Assembly (NCBI RefSeq): GCF_001442805.1
Contig: NZ_CP011131.1
Location: forward strand, 1,488,001 to 1,552,000
DNA from: Lysobacter gummosus
GTDB lineage: Bacteria > Pseudomonadota > Gammaproteobacteria > Xanthomonadales > Xanthomonadaceae
Direction of reading: 5' to 3'
Length of the DNA: 64,000 nucleotides
Positions 1 through 10,205 of this stretch are shown piece by piece. The position numbers and the translations under genes are program-made. Every line of letters begins with the position of its first letter. The first letter of the stretch is position 1. The notes below the pieces were generated by a model. That model had not been told where the DNA came from. It did no database searches and was given only the letters and a program-made list of their open reading frames with translations.

Positions 1-508
1 CCGAATCGGCCCAGCGCAGAGTGATGTAGAGATACGGATCGGCGTAGCTGCGGAAACCGGCGAGCCATTGGCGATCGGCGAGGCGCTGATCGGCGGTGGC
101 GTACATCGCGCGCACGCGTTCGCGCGCGTGCTGGCGCACGGTGTCGGCCTGGGCGGGATCGGGATGGAACTTGCCCGGCCCGAAGATCGGCAGGTACGCC
201 GGATGCAGGTCGGAATTGACGAAGGCGAGCCAACGCGCGGCTTCGGCGTGCTGTTGCGCGCTGCCGTCGCCGGTCAATTGCGCTTGCGGAAACGTATCGG
301 CGATGTAGCCCATGATCGCCGCGTTCTGAGTGAGCACGAACGCGCCATCGACCACCGCCGGCACCGCGCCGGCCGGATTGATGGCGAGAAAGGCCGCAGC
401 CTTCATCGTGTCCTTGTTCATCACTTCGACTTCGAACGCGCCGCCGGTCCACTGCAATGCGATGTGGTCCGCGGTCGAGCACGCGCCGGGCTTGCTGTAG
501 AGCTTCAT
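1..508 (-). CDS. Glutathione S-transferase family protein (3' end outside window)
   Basis: Reading the minus strand from the ATG at 508 gives MKLYSKPGACSTADHIAL, the thioredoxin-fold start of a bacterial GST, followed by an NPAGAVPAVV segment. This corresponds to the cis-Pro glutathione-binding loop (N-P-x-G-x-V-P). The helical C-terminal domain starts around residue 85 and runs off the left edge, so about 169 residues are visible. Family members conjugate glutathione to electrophiles or act as peroxidases in the cytoplasm; the substrate cannot be read from sequence. The Cys in the PGACS motif is typical of the beta-class GSTs. No neighbour suggests a pathway. Confidence 0.9.
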   Translation of the reverse strand, partial: MKLYSKPGACSTADHIALQWTGGAFEVEVMNKDTMKAAAFLAINPAGAVPAVVDGAFVLTQNAAIMGYIADTFPQAQLTGDGSAQQHAEAARWLAFVNSDLHPAYLPIFGPGKFHPDPAQADTVRQHARERVRAMYATADQRLADRQWLAGFRSYADPYLYITLRWADS

Positions 509-602
509 CCGTATCCCCTCTGGAATAAGTAAACAAGCCGGCGACTATCACCGACCTGCTTCGCATCCTCAAGCAGGGAGCTGCAACGCAGTGTTACGAA
601 GC

Positions 603-681
603 CCGGGAATCGGGAATGGAGAATCGGGAATCGTAAAAGCGGCTGTTCGCCGATTCACGATTCTCCATTCCCGATTCCCGG
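603..681. repeat. Inverted repeat, about 31-bp arms
   Basis: The left arm (603-633) and right arm (651-681) are reverse complements with one mismatch and consist of repeated GGGAATCGGGAAT-type units. The 17-bp loop makes a long hairpin. It lies between the 3' end of the SleB gene and the 5' end of the GST gene, so it may terminate or protect the SleB transcript. It could equally be a member of a dispersed repeat family. Confidence 0.75.
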
Positions 682-688
682 ATTCGAC

Positions 689-1147
689 TCAGCCGCGACG
701 CGACTTGAGCTTCTGCACCTTGTAGAAGGTGTGATCGCCGATGGTGGCGACCTGATACGCGTTGCGCCACGACGGGCTCGCGATCGCGTGCGCGGCGAAG
801 TGGCTCGCGCCCGGCACGATCTCCTTGCGCTGACCGGCCGGCAGGGCCCAGTTGCGTTCGGCGGCCAAGGCCACGTTGACCGACTCGGCCCAGGCCTCGG
901 AGTTGTTCAGACGCGTGCCCGGCGAAACCAGGGTCGGCGCGAACTGCTTGTTGGCGGTGACGACCTCGCAGACCGTGTCGCCCCACAGGCCGCTGTCGCG
1001 ACGGCGCAGGGCGACCTCGGCGACGGCTTGCTGGCCGCGCTGGGACTGGTCGCGGGCTTCCAGGTACACGGTGGTGCTCAAACACAGCGAATCGGCGGTT
1101 TGCGGTGGCAGCACGGAGGCGAGCCACAAAATCCAAGCCAGTTTCAT
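689..1147 (-). CDS. SleB-type cell wall hydrolase (Hydrolase_2 family)
   Basis: The 152-aa product begins with a hydrophobic export segment (MKLAWILWLASVLPP) and then shows the family core: TTVYLEARDQSQRGQQAVAEV, in which the Glu of YLEAR is the expected catalytic acid, and ASHFAAHAI plus GDHTFYK near the end. The family is named after the spore-cortex lytic enzyme SleB. In non-sporulating Proteobacteria, proteins of this length are periplasmic peptidoglycan hydrolases of unclear biological role. There is no LysM or other wall-binding domain, so only the catalytic domain is present. The gene stands alone. Confidence 0.82.
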   Translation of the reverse strand: MKLAWILWLASVLPPQTADSLCLSTTVYLEARDQSQRGQQAVAEVALRRRDSGLWGDTVCEVVTANKQFAPTLVSPGTRLNNSEAWAESVNVALAAERNWALPAGQRKEIVPGASHFAAHAIASPSWRNAYQVATIGDHTFYKVQKLKSRRG

Positions 1148-1864
1148 ATGACTCCTTGCTCCGTTGCGTCGGACGCACAGGGGACGTCGATCTCTCGAAC
1201 GAGAGAGCGCGACCGCGGTGAGGCCGACATGGCGTACTGGGGAGGGCAGCGGCTCTAACGGCGCGCTTTTGCCCCGTCACCGGAATCCGAGCCAAATGGG
1301 GCTACGGGGCGGTGGTGGGTGCCGCCTCTGCAGGGGGCGGCGGAAAAGTTGGCGCAAGGTAGCGACGGCTAACCAAACCGTGCCTGAATGTCTATTTCCA
1401 AGCTTCTAATTTAGTTGGAGTTTTTATTCTGAACAGGCGCTAGGTACTTGGTTCTACAGGGCTTTGTCCCGGCAGGAAGCGTGCCGGGCCTGTCTCAGAC
1501 TGGTTTGAGCCAGCTGGTTCAGGACCGTATGGTCCGCGTTTTGGCGTCTCCGGACGGCAGTGGACTCGGGTCGTCCTGGGATTGGCGGCCCTCGCGGCAA
1601 ATCTGAACAGGGGAGGAGGGCCAAACGGCCCGCAAGGGGGCCACCGGATGTCGTGGTCGGCGTTCGCGCGACGGCTACAGGTGGGGTTGGCGGCGCCGGA
1701 TCGGCGGCGCATGCGCCGACGCGCGCTCATGCGCGTGCACGCAACTCGCACACATATATATGTATGCGCGAACGCAAACGCGCGAAGACTGCATCGGCGA
1801 AAACGCGCGAGCACGTTCGCGAAGACGACGCGCGTCGATCGCGCGCGTCGCCAACGCCGGCCGA
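1148..1864. other. Gene-free stretch with alternating purine-pyrimidine tracts
   Basis: No convincing gene was found between the SleB-type gene and fadH. Positions 1405-1440 are locally AT-rich. Positions 1728-1743 (16 nt) and 1747-1770 (24 nt) are perfectly alternating pyrimidine-purine, the second centred on CACATATATATG, within a segment rich in GCGC and TGCGCG steps. Open frames here are antisense or GC-bias shadows. Confidence 0.6.
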
Positions 1865-4027
<2,163 letters not shown>

Positions 4028-4184
4028 TCAAGGGCAATATTCCCCCGAACCACGGATTCGCCCGGGCCCGGGCCGGCCTGGATCAAGGCGGCGCGAAGGC
4101 AGGCACGCGGCGGCGGCGAACGCAACGGTTGTCACAGGTGCGGCGCATGGCCGAACATGCCCGACCCCCCGTAGTCCGTACTCC

Positions 4185-5720
4185 ATGGATCCAGTCACCG
4201 AAACCAGCATCCAGGACTACCTGCGCGCCGACATCGTCGCCGCCGATCTGCCCGACCTGCAGCCCCTGCTGGGCGCGCGCGAACTGCTGCGCGCGTTCTC
4301 GACCCTGTTCCACGGCGGCGAAGAGTCGGTGATGGTGCGGTTGCTGGTGCTGCGCGCGATCGGCGAACGCGGCCAGGCGCCGGACTGGACCCCGCAGGAA
4401 CTGCGCGAACACTTCGCCTATCTGGAGCCGGTCAAGTTCGACACCGTGATCGGCCGCCTGCGCGACAACGATCTGCTGCTGTGGGACAACGAAAGCCAGC
4501 GCTACCGCATCAGCCCGGCCGGCCGCCAGGCGCTGTCGGCGATCGGCCTGCTGCTGCAGTTCAACCGCGAAGGCGACGAGCTGGCCTACGTCACCGCGCA
4601 GATCGCCGCCGGCCAGGCGGTGGGGCGGGTGCGTCCGGACGACCTGCAGCATCTGCTCTCGCGCCTCAACGAGCTGCGCGAAGACTTCGACCAGGCCGTG
4701 CTCAGCGGCTCGGAACACCGCATCCTGCGCGCCGCCGGCACTTTGCAGCAGGCCTGGCGCTGGATCGAGAAAGGCACGCAGATCGTCGAGGAAATTTCCT
4801 CCGACCTGGAACTCGACAGCCACACCCACCGCGTCGCCCAGCAGATCGGCCGCGCCCAGAGCGCGATGCTGCGCCAGGCCTCGGTGTTCCAGCGCGCGCT
4901 GAGCACGCTGGACCGCCATCGCGTGCATCTGGGCGCGAGCGGTTTGTCGTCCTCGGACGTGAACCGCTTCCTGCGCGATCTGGACATCGATTCGCTCGCC
5001 GCCATCGCCGACGACGTGCTCGCGCGTTCGGCGATTCCGGCCTTCGTGCTGTCGCCGATCGCCCTGGACGTGGCCGAGTACGAACTGGTCGAACGCGAAC
5101 GCGAAGCGCGCGAAGACCAGTCGCTGCCGCCGTCGATGGCCGCGCCCAGCAGCGAAGGCTCGCCGGCGGCGGCCACCGATTTCCAGTTCGCCGAACACTG
5201 GCTGGACGAACTCACCGCGCTGGCCGCGGCCGATGGCGAAGCGACGGCGTTGAGCGCGCTGGTGCCGCGCGACGGCTTCTCGCTGAGCGCCTACCGCATG
5301 TCGCTGCTCGGCCTGATCGGCGATCCCGGCGCGGAAAACCGCGAAGGCGTCAGCGCGTCGATGGCGCGTTTGCCGCTGGCCTGGCATGTCGAGCCCGAAT
5401 TCGAAATCGTCGAACGCGCCGGCGTGGCTTATATGAGCCGCAGCCGCCTGCAGACGGTGAGCGAAGAAGAACGCTTGCAGGCGCGCGCGCCGCGCAAGCG
5501 TTCCCGGGCCGACATCGCCGAAGCCGAAGCCTCCGACCAACTGGAGCGGGTGATCGAAGACGGCGACGACGATTCGGCCGCCGCGACCGGCGCGCGCAAA
5601 CGCGCCGCGCGAGCGAACAAGACCGACAAGAAAACCGATAAGAAGACCGCCTCCGCGCGCGGCACCGGGCAACCGGCCCGGCGCGCGAAAGCGGCGAAGG
5701 AAACCGCGGAAACCCCATGA
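4185..5720 (+). CDS. Kleisin-like subunit of a MukF/MksF-type condensin (putative)
   Basis: The 511-aa product starts MDPVTETSIQDYLR. The frame is open far upstream, but no other Met lies between 4185 and the antisense fadH region. Residues about 30-125 look like a winged-helix domain ending LLWDNESQRYRISPAGR; about 130-340 are helical. The C-terminus (about 445-511) is a Lys/Arg/Ala-rich, probably disordered tail with TDKKTDKKTASAR. MukF and MksF kleisins have an N-terminal winged helix, a helical middle and a C-terminal SMC-binding part. Identification rests mainly on that layout and on the operon order F-E-B, since primary similarity is weak by eye. Its TGA overlaps the next ATG (ATGA), so translation is probably coupled. 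It is related in layout to JetA of Wadjet systems. Confidence 0.6.
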   Translation: MDPVTETSIQDYLRADIVAADLPDLQPLLGARELLRAFSTLFHGGEESVMVRLLVLRAIGERGQAPDWTPQELREHFAYLEPVKFDTVIGRLRDNDLLLWDNESQRYRISPAGRQALSAIGLLLQFNREGDELAYVTAQIAAGQAVGRVRPDDLQHLLSRLNELREDFDQAVLSGSEHRILRAAGTLQQAWRWIEKGTQIVEEISSDLELDSHTHRVAQQIGRAQSAMLRQASVFQRALSTLDRHRVHLGASGLSSSDVNRFLRDLDIDSLAAIADDVLARSAIPAFVLSPIALDVAEYELVEREREAREDQSLPPSMAAPSSEGSPAAATDFQFAEHWLDELTALAAADGEATALSALVPRDGFSLSAYRMSLLGLIGDPGAENREGVSASMARLPLAWHVEPEFEIVERAGVAYMSRSRLQTVSEEERLQARAPRKRSRADIAEAEASDQLERVIEDGDDDSAAATGARKRAARANKTDKKTDKKTASARGTGQPARRAKAAKETAETP

Positions 5721-6709
5721 CCGACCCTATCGCTTCATTGATCGCGCGGCTGATCGCCGAGCGCTGGCTGCCGCGCGACGACATCGCCGTGCGCGAACTG
5801 CTCACCGACGCCGAATTGCGCAACGACCTCGACCGCCGGTTGGCGTCGGTGGGTTTGCGCCTGCTCGAACATCCTTATGCCGCCAACATCGCGGTATGCA
5901 TCGCGCGGCCGCAGGAATCGGCGGTGTTCGGCAGCGCCAAGGCCTGGTCCTCGACCAACCTGCAGCTCGACCGCGACGCGATCGCGCTGCTGGTGGTGCT
6001 GTGGGCGCTGCTGGTGCTGCCCAAGCGCCAGCGCCAGATCGCCCGACAACAGGCCGACCGCGATCAGGACCAGGAGCAGATGTTCGCCGAGCTCAAGCCG
6101 GTGCCGGTCGGCGCGGAAGTGGTCGAGCCGATCAACGAGCGCACCTTGCTCGCCGACTTCGGCGACAAGCTCGGCGGCAAGACCCGTATTCAGTTCAATC
6201 TCGGCGCACTGGCGCGGCAGGGCTTCATCCTGCGGCGCAAGGAGCGCATCCATGAAGGGCCGATGCTGGATCTGGCTCTTGATTACGAACGCATCGCCGG
6301 CCGGGTGATGGACGGCGCCTTGTCGTATGTGGTCGCCGAGGCGCGTCAGCACGCATTGGAACTGGCGGCGATCGAAGCGGCCGAAGCCGAAGCCGGCGAG
6401 AACGACGCGGCCGTTGCGGCGGCGAACGATGCCGAGGCCATCGACGACGCGACCGATGAAGCGGCGATCGAAAGCGACGGCTACATCGATTTCGACGCCG
6501 CGGCGTTCGAGCAGTCGCTGATGGAAGAAGACGACGCCGATGCGCCGGCCGATGCCGCGCTCGATGCGCACGACGCCGAAGCCATCGCCGCCGAGCCGTT
6601 GCCGCAGCTGGCCGAGGCCGGCGGCGCCGGCGATGGCGAACACACCGAACTCCCGGAATCATCCCCGGACACCGAAGCCAAGCACGAGGAGGCCGCGGCC
6701 GATGTTTGA
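5717..6709 (+). CDS. MukE/MksE-like (KITE) condensin subunit with acidic tail (putative)
   Basis: The 330-aa protein begins MTDPIASLIARLIAERWL and has a compact first part of about 210 residues consistent with tandem winged helices: LTDAELRNDLDRRLASVGLRL, then RTLLADFGDKLGG and LARQGFILRRKERIHEGP. The last 120 or so residues are Ala/Asp/Glu-rich and strongly acidic, opposite in charge to the basic tail of the preceding product. KITE proteins bridge the kleisin in SMC complexes. The gene overlaps its upstream neighbour by 4 bp and the downstream ATPase by 8 bp. Assignment is by position, size and winged-helix appearance; it corresponds to JetB in Wadjet nomenclature. Confidence 0.57.
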   Translation: MTDPIASLIARLIAERWLPRDDIAVRELLTDAELRNDLDRRLASVGLRLLEHPYAANIAVCIARPQESAVFGSAKAWSSTNLQLDRDAIALLVVLWALLVLPKRQRQIARQQADRDQDQEQMFAELKPVPVGAEVVEPINERTLLADFGDKLGGKTRIQFNLGALARQGFILRRKERIHEGPMLDLALDYERIAGRVMDGALSYVVAEARQHALELAAIEAAEAEAGENDAAVAAANDAEAIDDATDEAAIESDGYIDFDAAAFEQSLMEEDDADAPADAALDAHDAEAIAAEPLPQLAEAGGAGDGEHTELPESSPDTEAKHEEAAADV

Positions 6710-9506
6710 ATTCCGCTCGCTGGAAGTCGTGCACTGGGACTATTGGCAGCGTTTCCAGCTGCCGCTGGACGCGTCCATCGTCACCGTGGTCGGCCCGAAC
6801 GGTTCGGGCAAGACCACCTTGCTCGATGCGCTGCGCACCCTGCTCGCGATCGAAGACCGCGACACCGCCCGCGACTACAAGACGTATCTGCGCCATAACG
6901 GCAAGCCGTATGCATGGCTGCGCGGCGTGGTCAGCAATCGCCCCGACCGCCGCGGCGGCAGGCCGTTCTTTCCGATCAAGGACGATCTGGTCACCCTGGC
7001 CTGCCGCATCCGCAAGCGCGGCGGCGACTGGAGCCGCGACTACCAGATCGTCGGCGGCGACGTGCCGGTGGAAACGCTGGAGCAAGGCGGCGATTGGCTC
7101 GGCGTGCGCGACTACCGCGTGCGTCTGGCCGGTGCCGGCCTGACCCGCGCGATCTGCCGCGTGCTCACCCTGGAACAAGGCGCGACGGACAAACTCTGCC
7201 AGTACTCGCCGCGCGATCTGCTGCAGCTGATCTTCGACGTGTTCGAAGACAAGGCCGTGCTCGACGACTATCAGCGCGCGCGCACCGAGCAGTTCGATGT
7301 CGAAAAGGAATTGCAGCATCTGGGTCAGGATCTGGCCGGTCTGCACCTGCGCCTGGAATCGGCCAAGGCCGACGTACGCTCGTTCGAGGAAGGCAATGCG
7401 CTGCGCAATCAGCGCCAGCGCCTGGAAAGCGAGATCGCGCCGAAGGTGGAACTGGCCGACCAGCGCAACGCGATCGAAGGCGCCAAGCCGCGCCTGACCG
7501 GCCTGCGCCGCGCGCTGCGCGAGCGCGAACGCGCGCTGGAGGAGATGCGCAGTGAGGACGCGATCGCCTCCAGCGGCCGCGACGTGCTGGCCGAAGCGAT
7601 TCGCGAAGCGCGCCGTCAGGTCGTCGCCAGCGAACAGGCCTTCACCCAGGCCCGCGACGCCGCGCGCGACGCCGAGATGCTGGTCAAGCGCCGCGACGAA
7701 CTGGCCAAGCTGCAGGCGCAACGCGGCGAAGTCGATGTCGAAGCGCTCAGCGCCAGCGTCGAGAACGGACGCCGCCGCCAGGCCGAATTGCGCCTGGAAG
7801 CCGAGCGCGACCGCAAGCGCGCCGGGGAGATTTCCGCGCAGACCGCCGCGCTCAGCGGCGGCGGCCGCATCGTCGAACCGTTCGAACGCGATTTCCGTGC
7901 CGGGCTCGATCAGGCCGGCATCGCCCATCATGTGTTGACCGAACTGGTCGAGATCACCGATCCGCAGTGGTCGGTCGCCGTCGAAGCGGTGCTGGCGCCT
8001 TATCGCCATCTGCTGGTGCTGGAAAATCCCAAGCAGGCGCGCGCCGCGTGGCAACTCGGCGAAAGCCAGCAGTACCGCCATTTCATCGTCGCCGAACGCG
8101 CGCCGGTCACCAAGGCCAGCGCCGGCTCGTTGCTGGAAGTGGTGCGCTTCTCGGCCGATCCGCCGGCGTGGTTGCCGCGCCAGCTCGATCGCATCCGCCG
8201 CGTCACCGACATCGAACACGGCTCGCGCCTGCCGGCCGGGCAGGACTGGATCACCCAGAAGGGTTATCTGCGCGAAAGCCGCGGCGGTCGCCATATCGGC
8301 GGCAACCAGCACCACTTCGGCACCGGCGCGCGGCAGTCGCAACTGGTCGAGCTGCGCGCCGAACAGGCGGTGATCGCGCAGCGCGCGCAGTCGCGCGAAG
8401 CCGAGTTGCAGGAACTCAATCAGCGCGTGGACGCCGATCAGTCGCGCCTGCTCGGGCTGGATGCGACTCAGGAATTGGTCACCCGCGCGGCCGAATTCGC
8501 CGATGCCCAGGCGCGCCTGCCGGAACTGGCCGAAGCCGCCGGACAAGCCGCCGCCGCGTTGGCGCAGGCGCGGGCGAAGATCGACGAAGCCGCCGATCAG
8601 GACAAGGCCGAAGGCATCGCCGCGGCCAAGCGCCAGGGCCAGATCGACGCGCTCGCGCGCGAGCTGCGCGAACGCGCGCAGCAGATCAACGGCGAGCGCC
8701 AGAGCCTGATCCAGCGCATCGTCGACTATCGGCGCAAGCGCGCGCTGATGCCCGAATCCTGGCGCAGCGCGGTGGCCTTGCAAGCGGCGCGCGCCGAGTA
8801 CGAAAGCGCCTCGGCGGTGCGTCGCGAGATCGAGCGCATCGACGACCGCCTTTCGCGCGGCGGCTTCGTCACCGACGAATCGTGCATTCCCCTGCGCGAC
8901 AAGATCGGCGCCGATCACGACGAACTGGAAAGCTCGATCGGCCGTCGCGAAGCGCATCTGGAGCGCGCCAAACGGTTGACCGAGGAAGCGCGCGGCGCCT
9001 ACATCAACGTGCTGCGCGCGACCGTTCGCCGCTACAAGAAGAACCTCGCCGCGCTGGGCGAGCTGGCCGGCATCGGCGTGGACGCCGACATGCCGGAACT
9101 GGCCAACAACGACGTCGCCCTGGCCCAGGCTGGTTTGTCCGTGCGTTTCGATTTCGACCGCAAGGGCTGGATCGGCCTGGACGACGGCGAGGCCTCGGGC
9201 GGCCAGCAGGTGATGAAGTCGTTGCTGTTGCTGGTGGCCTTGCTGCGCGACGAAGACCAGCCGGGCGGTTTCGTCTTCATCGACGAACCCTTCGCGCATC
9301 TGGACGTGTTCAACATCGAAAAGGTCGGGCGCTTCCTGCGCGCGACCGACGCGCAGTACATCCTGACCACGCCGATCACGCACAACCTCAACGTGTTCGA
9401 TCCGTCGGACCTGGTGTTGACCACCAGCAAGCGCCGCGGCGGCAGCCCGTGGGCGGAAGCGGTGGCGGTGTTGAAGCGGCAGCGTGAGGACAGCAAGGCG
9501 GCGTGA
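6702..9506 (+). CDS. SMC-like ATPase of MukB/MksB type (putative condensin motor)
   Basis: This 934-aa P-loop protein has a split head. Walker A is GPNGSGKT at residues 31-38, the signature is ASGGQQ at about 831-836, and Walker B is FIDEPFAHLD at about 859-868. Between them lie two long Arg/Glu/Ala-rich coiled coils flanking a hinge-like domain around 380-480, which contains ITDPQWSVAVEAVLAPYRHLL. The head is SMC/RecN-like, and the shorter coils resemble MksB more than MukB, which is about 1480 aa. The ATG at 6702 is preceded by GAGGAGG and lies inside the upstream stop region. The operon ends here: no MksG/JetD-like nuclease follows, only repeats and then an EF-G gene. RecN or SbcC identity is unlikely given the two winged-helix partners. 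Confidence 0.78.
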   Translation: MFEFRSLEVVHWDYWQRFQLPLDASIVTVVGPNGSGKTTLLDALRTLLAIEDRDTARDYKTYLRHNGKPYAWLRGVVSNRPDRRGGRPFFPIKDDLVTLACRIRKRGGDWSRDYQIVGGDVPVETLEQGGDWLGVRDYRVRLAGAGLTRAICRVLTLEQGATDKLCQYSPRDLLQLIFDVFEDKAVLDDYQRARTEQFDVEKELQHLGQDLAGLHLRLESAKADVRSFEEGNALRNQRQRLESEIAPKVELADQRNAIEGAKPRLTGLRRALRERERALEEMRSEDAIASSGRDVLAEAIREARRQVVASEQAFTQARDAARDAEMLVKRRDELAKLQAQRGEVDVEALSASVENGRRRQAELRLEAERDRKRAGEISAQTAALSGGGRIVEPFERDFRAGLDQAGIAHHVLTELVEITDPQWSVAVEAVLAPYRHLLVLENPKQARAAWQLGESQQYRHFIVAERAPVTKASAGSLLEVVRFSADPPAWLPRQLDRIRRVTDIEHGSRLPAGQDWITQKGYLRESRGGRHIGGNQHHFGTGARQSQLVELRAEQAVIAQRAQSREAELQELNQRVDADQSRLLGLDATQELVTRAAEFADAQARLPELAEAAGQAAAALAQARAKIDEAADQDKAEGIAAAKRQGQIDALARELRERAQQINGERQSLIQRIVDYRRKRALMPESWRSAVALQAARAEYESASAVRREIERIDDRLSRGGFVTDESCIPLRDKIGADHDELESSIGRREAHLERAKRLTEEARGAYINVLRATVRRYKKNLAALGELAGIGVDADMPELANNDVALAQAGLSVRFDFDRKGWIGLDDGEASGGQQVMKSLLLLVALLRDEDQPGGFVFIDEPFAHLDVFNIEKVGRFLRATDAQYILTTPITHNLNVFDPSDLVLTTSKRRGGSPWAEAVAVLKRQREDSKAA

Positions 9507-9570
9507 GAGTCGCTTTGCTGCGGTGCCCGGAGTTCTCGAACCAACCCGCCCCAAAAAATCTCCCTAACGC

Positions 9571-9730
9571 CTCCCCCCTTTGAAAAAGGGGGGCAGGGGG
9601 GATTCGCTTTTCGGCTCCAGCCCGCCGTCGCCCCCAAGCAAAAAGCAAATCCCCCGCGCTGTAGATTCGCAACTGCGCCGGCATTGCGCCGGGCGCTCGC
9701 CCCCTTTTTCAAAGGGGGCGATGGGGTTGC
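9571..9730. repeat. Dispersed repeat, module A followed by module B
   Basis: Module A (about 9571-9615) contains CCCCCCTTTGAAAAAGGGG followed by a GGCAGGGGGGATT tail. Module B (about 9648-9730) starts AAATCCCCCGCGC and ends CCCCCTTTTTCAAAGGGGG. The same modules recur at 49324-49520 in the order B then A, and module A recurs with an insertion at 35959-36070. Each is GC-rich with internal dyads. It lies just after the SMC-like gene. Confidence 0.8.
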
Positions 9731-9806
9731 GTCCGCAGGAAGCAGCGCCCATGGGATCGTGCACCGGCTGGAACGATAAATCCCAGCCACAGCAGCCCAT
9801 CTCCGG

Positions 9807-9834
9807 TTGACTCCTGCCGCAGCGCCCTTACTCT
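9807..9834 (+). promoter_or_regulatory. Sigma-70-like promoter of the EF-G leader
   Basis: TTGACT at 9807-9812 and TACTCT at 9829-9834 are separated by 16 bp. This is one of the better -35/-10 pairs in the window. Transcription would start near 9841, upstream of the short leader ORF and terminator. Confidence 0.5.
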
Positions 9835-9876
9835 ATGCACACGCAAAACCACCCGATCTTTCAGGCCGTATCCGTC

Positions 9877-9975
9877 ATGAAGCGTTTCCCGCTACTGATA
9901 TCGCAGCACGCCTCGCGCGAGAGCGCGGGCCGGGTGCGCCTGCCTCCTGTGATCTTCGGTTCGCGGTCGATGTAA
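9877..9975 (+). CDS. Candidate leader peptide, 32 aa
   Basis: ATG at 9877 opens MKRFPLLISQHASRESAGRV and closes at TAA 9973-9975, 30 nt before the terminator stem. It contains an R-V-R triplet followed by L-P-P. Both R-x-R and Pro-Pro are known as ribosome-arrest-prone contexts, but no arrest is shown here. No clear Shine-Dalgarno sequence precedes the ATG. An in-frame upstream ATG at 9835 falls inside the predicted -10 region and is unlikely to be used. Confidence 0.3.
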   Translation: MKRFPLLISQHASRESAGRVRLPPVIFGSRSM

Positions 9976-10004
9976 TCCGACCCGCCGCAGCCACACCAGA
10001 CCAG

Positions 10005-10029
10005 AGCACCCGCACGGGTGCTTTTTTAT
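10005..10029 (+). terminator. Intrinsic terminator inside the EF-G leader
   Basis: AGCACCC and GGGTGCT form a stem with a GCAC loop, followed by TTTTTTATT. It lies 165 bp upstream of the EF-G-like gene and after no recognisable full-size gene, hence the attenuator interpretation. Confidence 0.75.
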
Positions 10030-10109
10030 TGCCTGACGTTTCCAAAAGCCCGACCGCCAAGGCCGGATTCCATCCACCGAAGTCGCATGAGACCTGAGGA
10101 GAACGTGTC

Positions 10110-10190
10110 GTGAATACCGCGGCCGATACCCAAACCTAGCCGCGCGCCCTGTCGCCAACCGGGGACGCGCGGCCTCCCTTTGTTGGCAAC
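10110..10190 (+). promoter_or_regulatory. Second short ORF and hairpin before the EF-G start (putative)
   Basis: After GAGGAG at 10096-10101, a GTG at 10110 opens a 9-codon ORF (MNTAADTQT, three ACC threonine codons) ending TAG at 10139. It is followed by a GC-rich hairpin, CCGCGCG near 10140 pairing with CGCGCGG near 10170. The loop sequence GCCAAC can alternatively pair with GTTGGC at about 10182, next to the start codon. Only the sequence arrangement is seen; a regulatory role is inference. Confidence 0.25.
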
Positions 10191-10205
10191 ATCGTGAATC
10201 TCCTT

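Larger units (their letters stand above)
9842..10031 (+). ncRNA. Attenuator-like leader RNA upstream of the EF-G paralogue (putative)
   Basis: A roughly 190-nt transcript is bounded by the promoter at 9807-9834 and a terminator at 10005-10029. The ascending arm of the terminator, GCACCC(G) at 10006-10012, can pair instead with CGGGTGC at 9931-9937, giving mutually exclusive hairpins. The upstream arm lies inside a 32-codon ORF (9877-9975). The arrangement suggests transcription attenuation of the downstream gene. A stand-alone small RNA is the alternative. No known riboswitch consensus was recognised. Confidence 0.4.
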
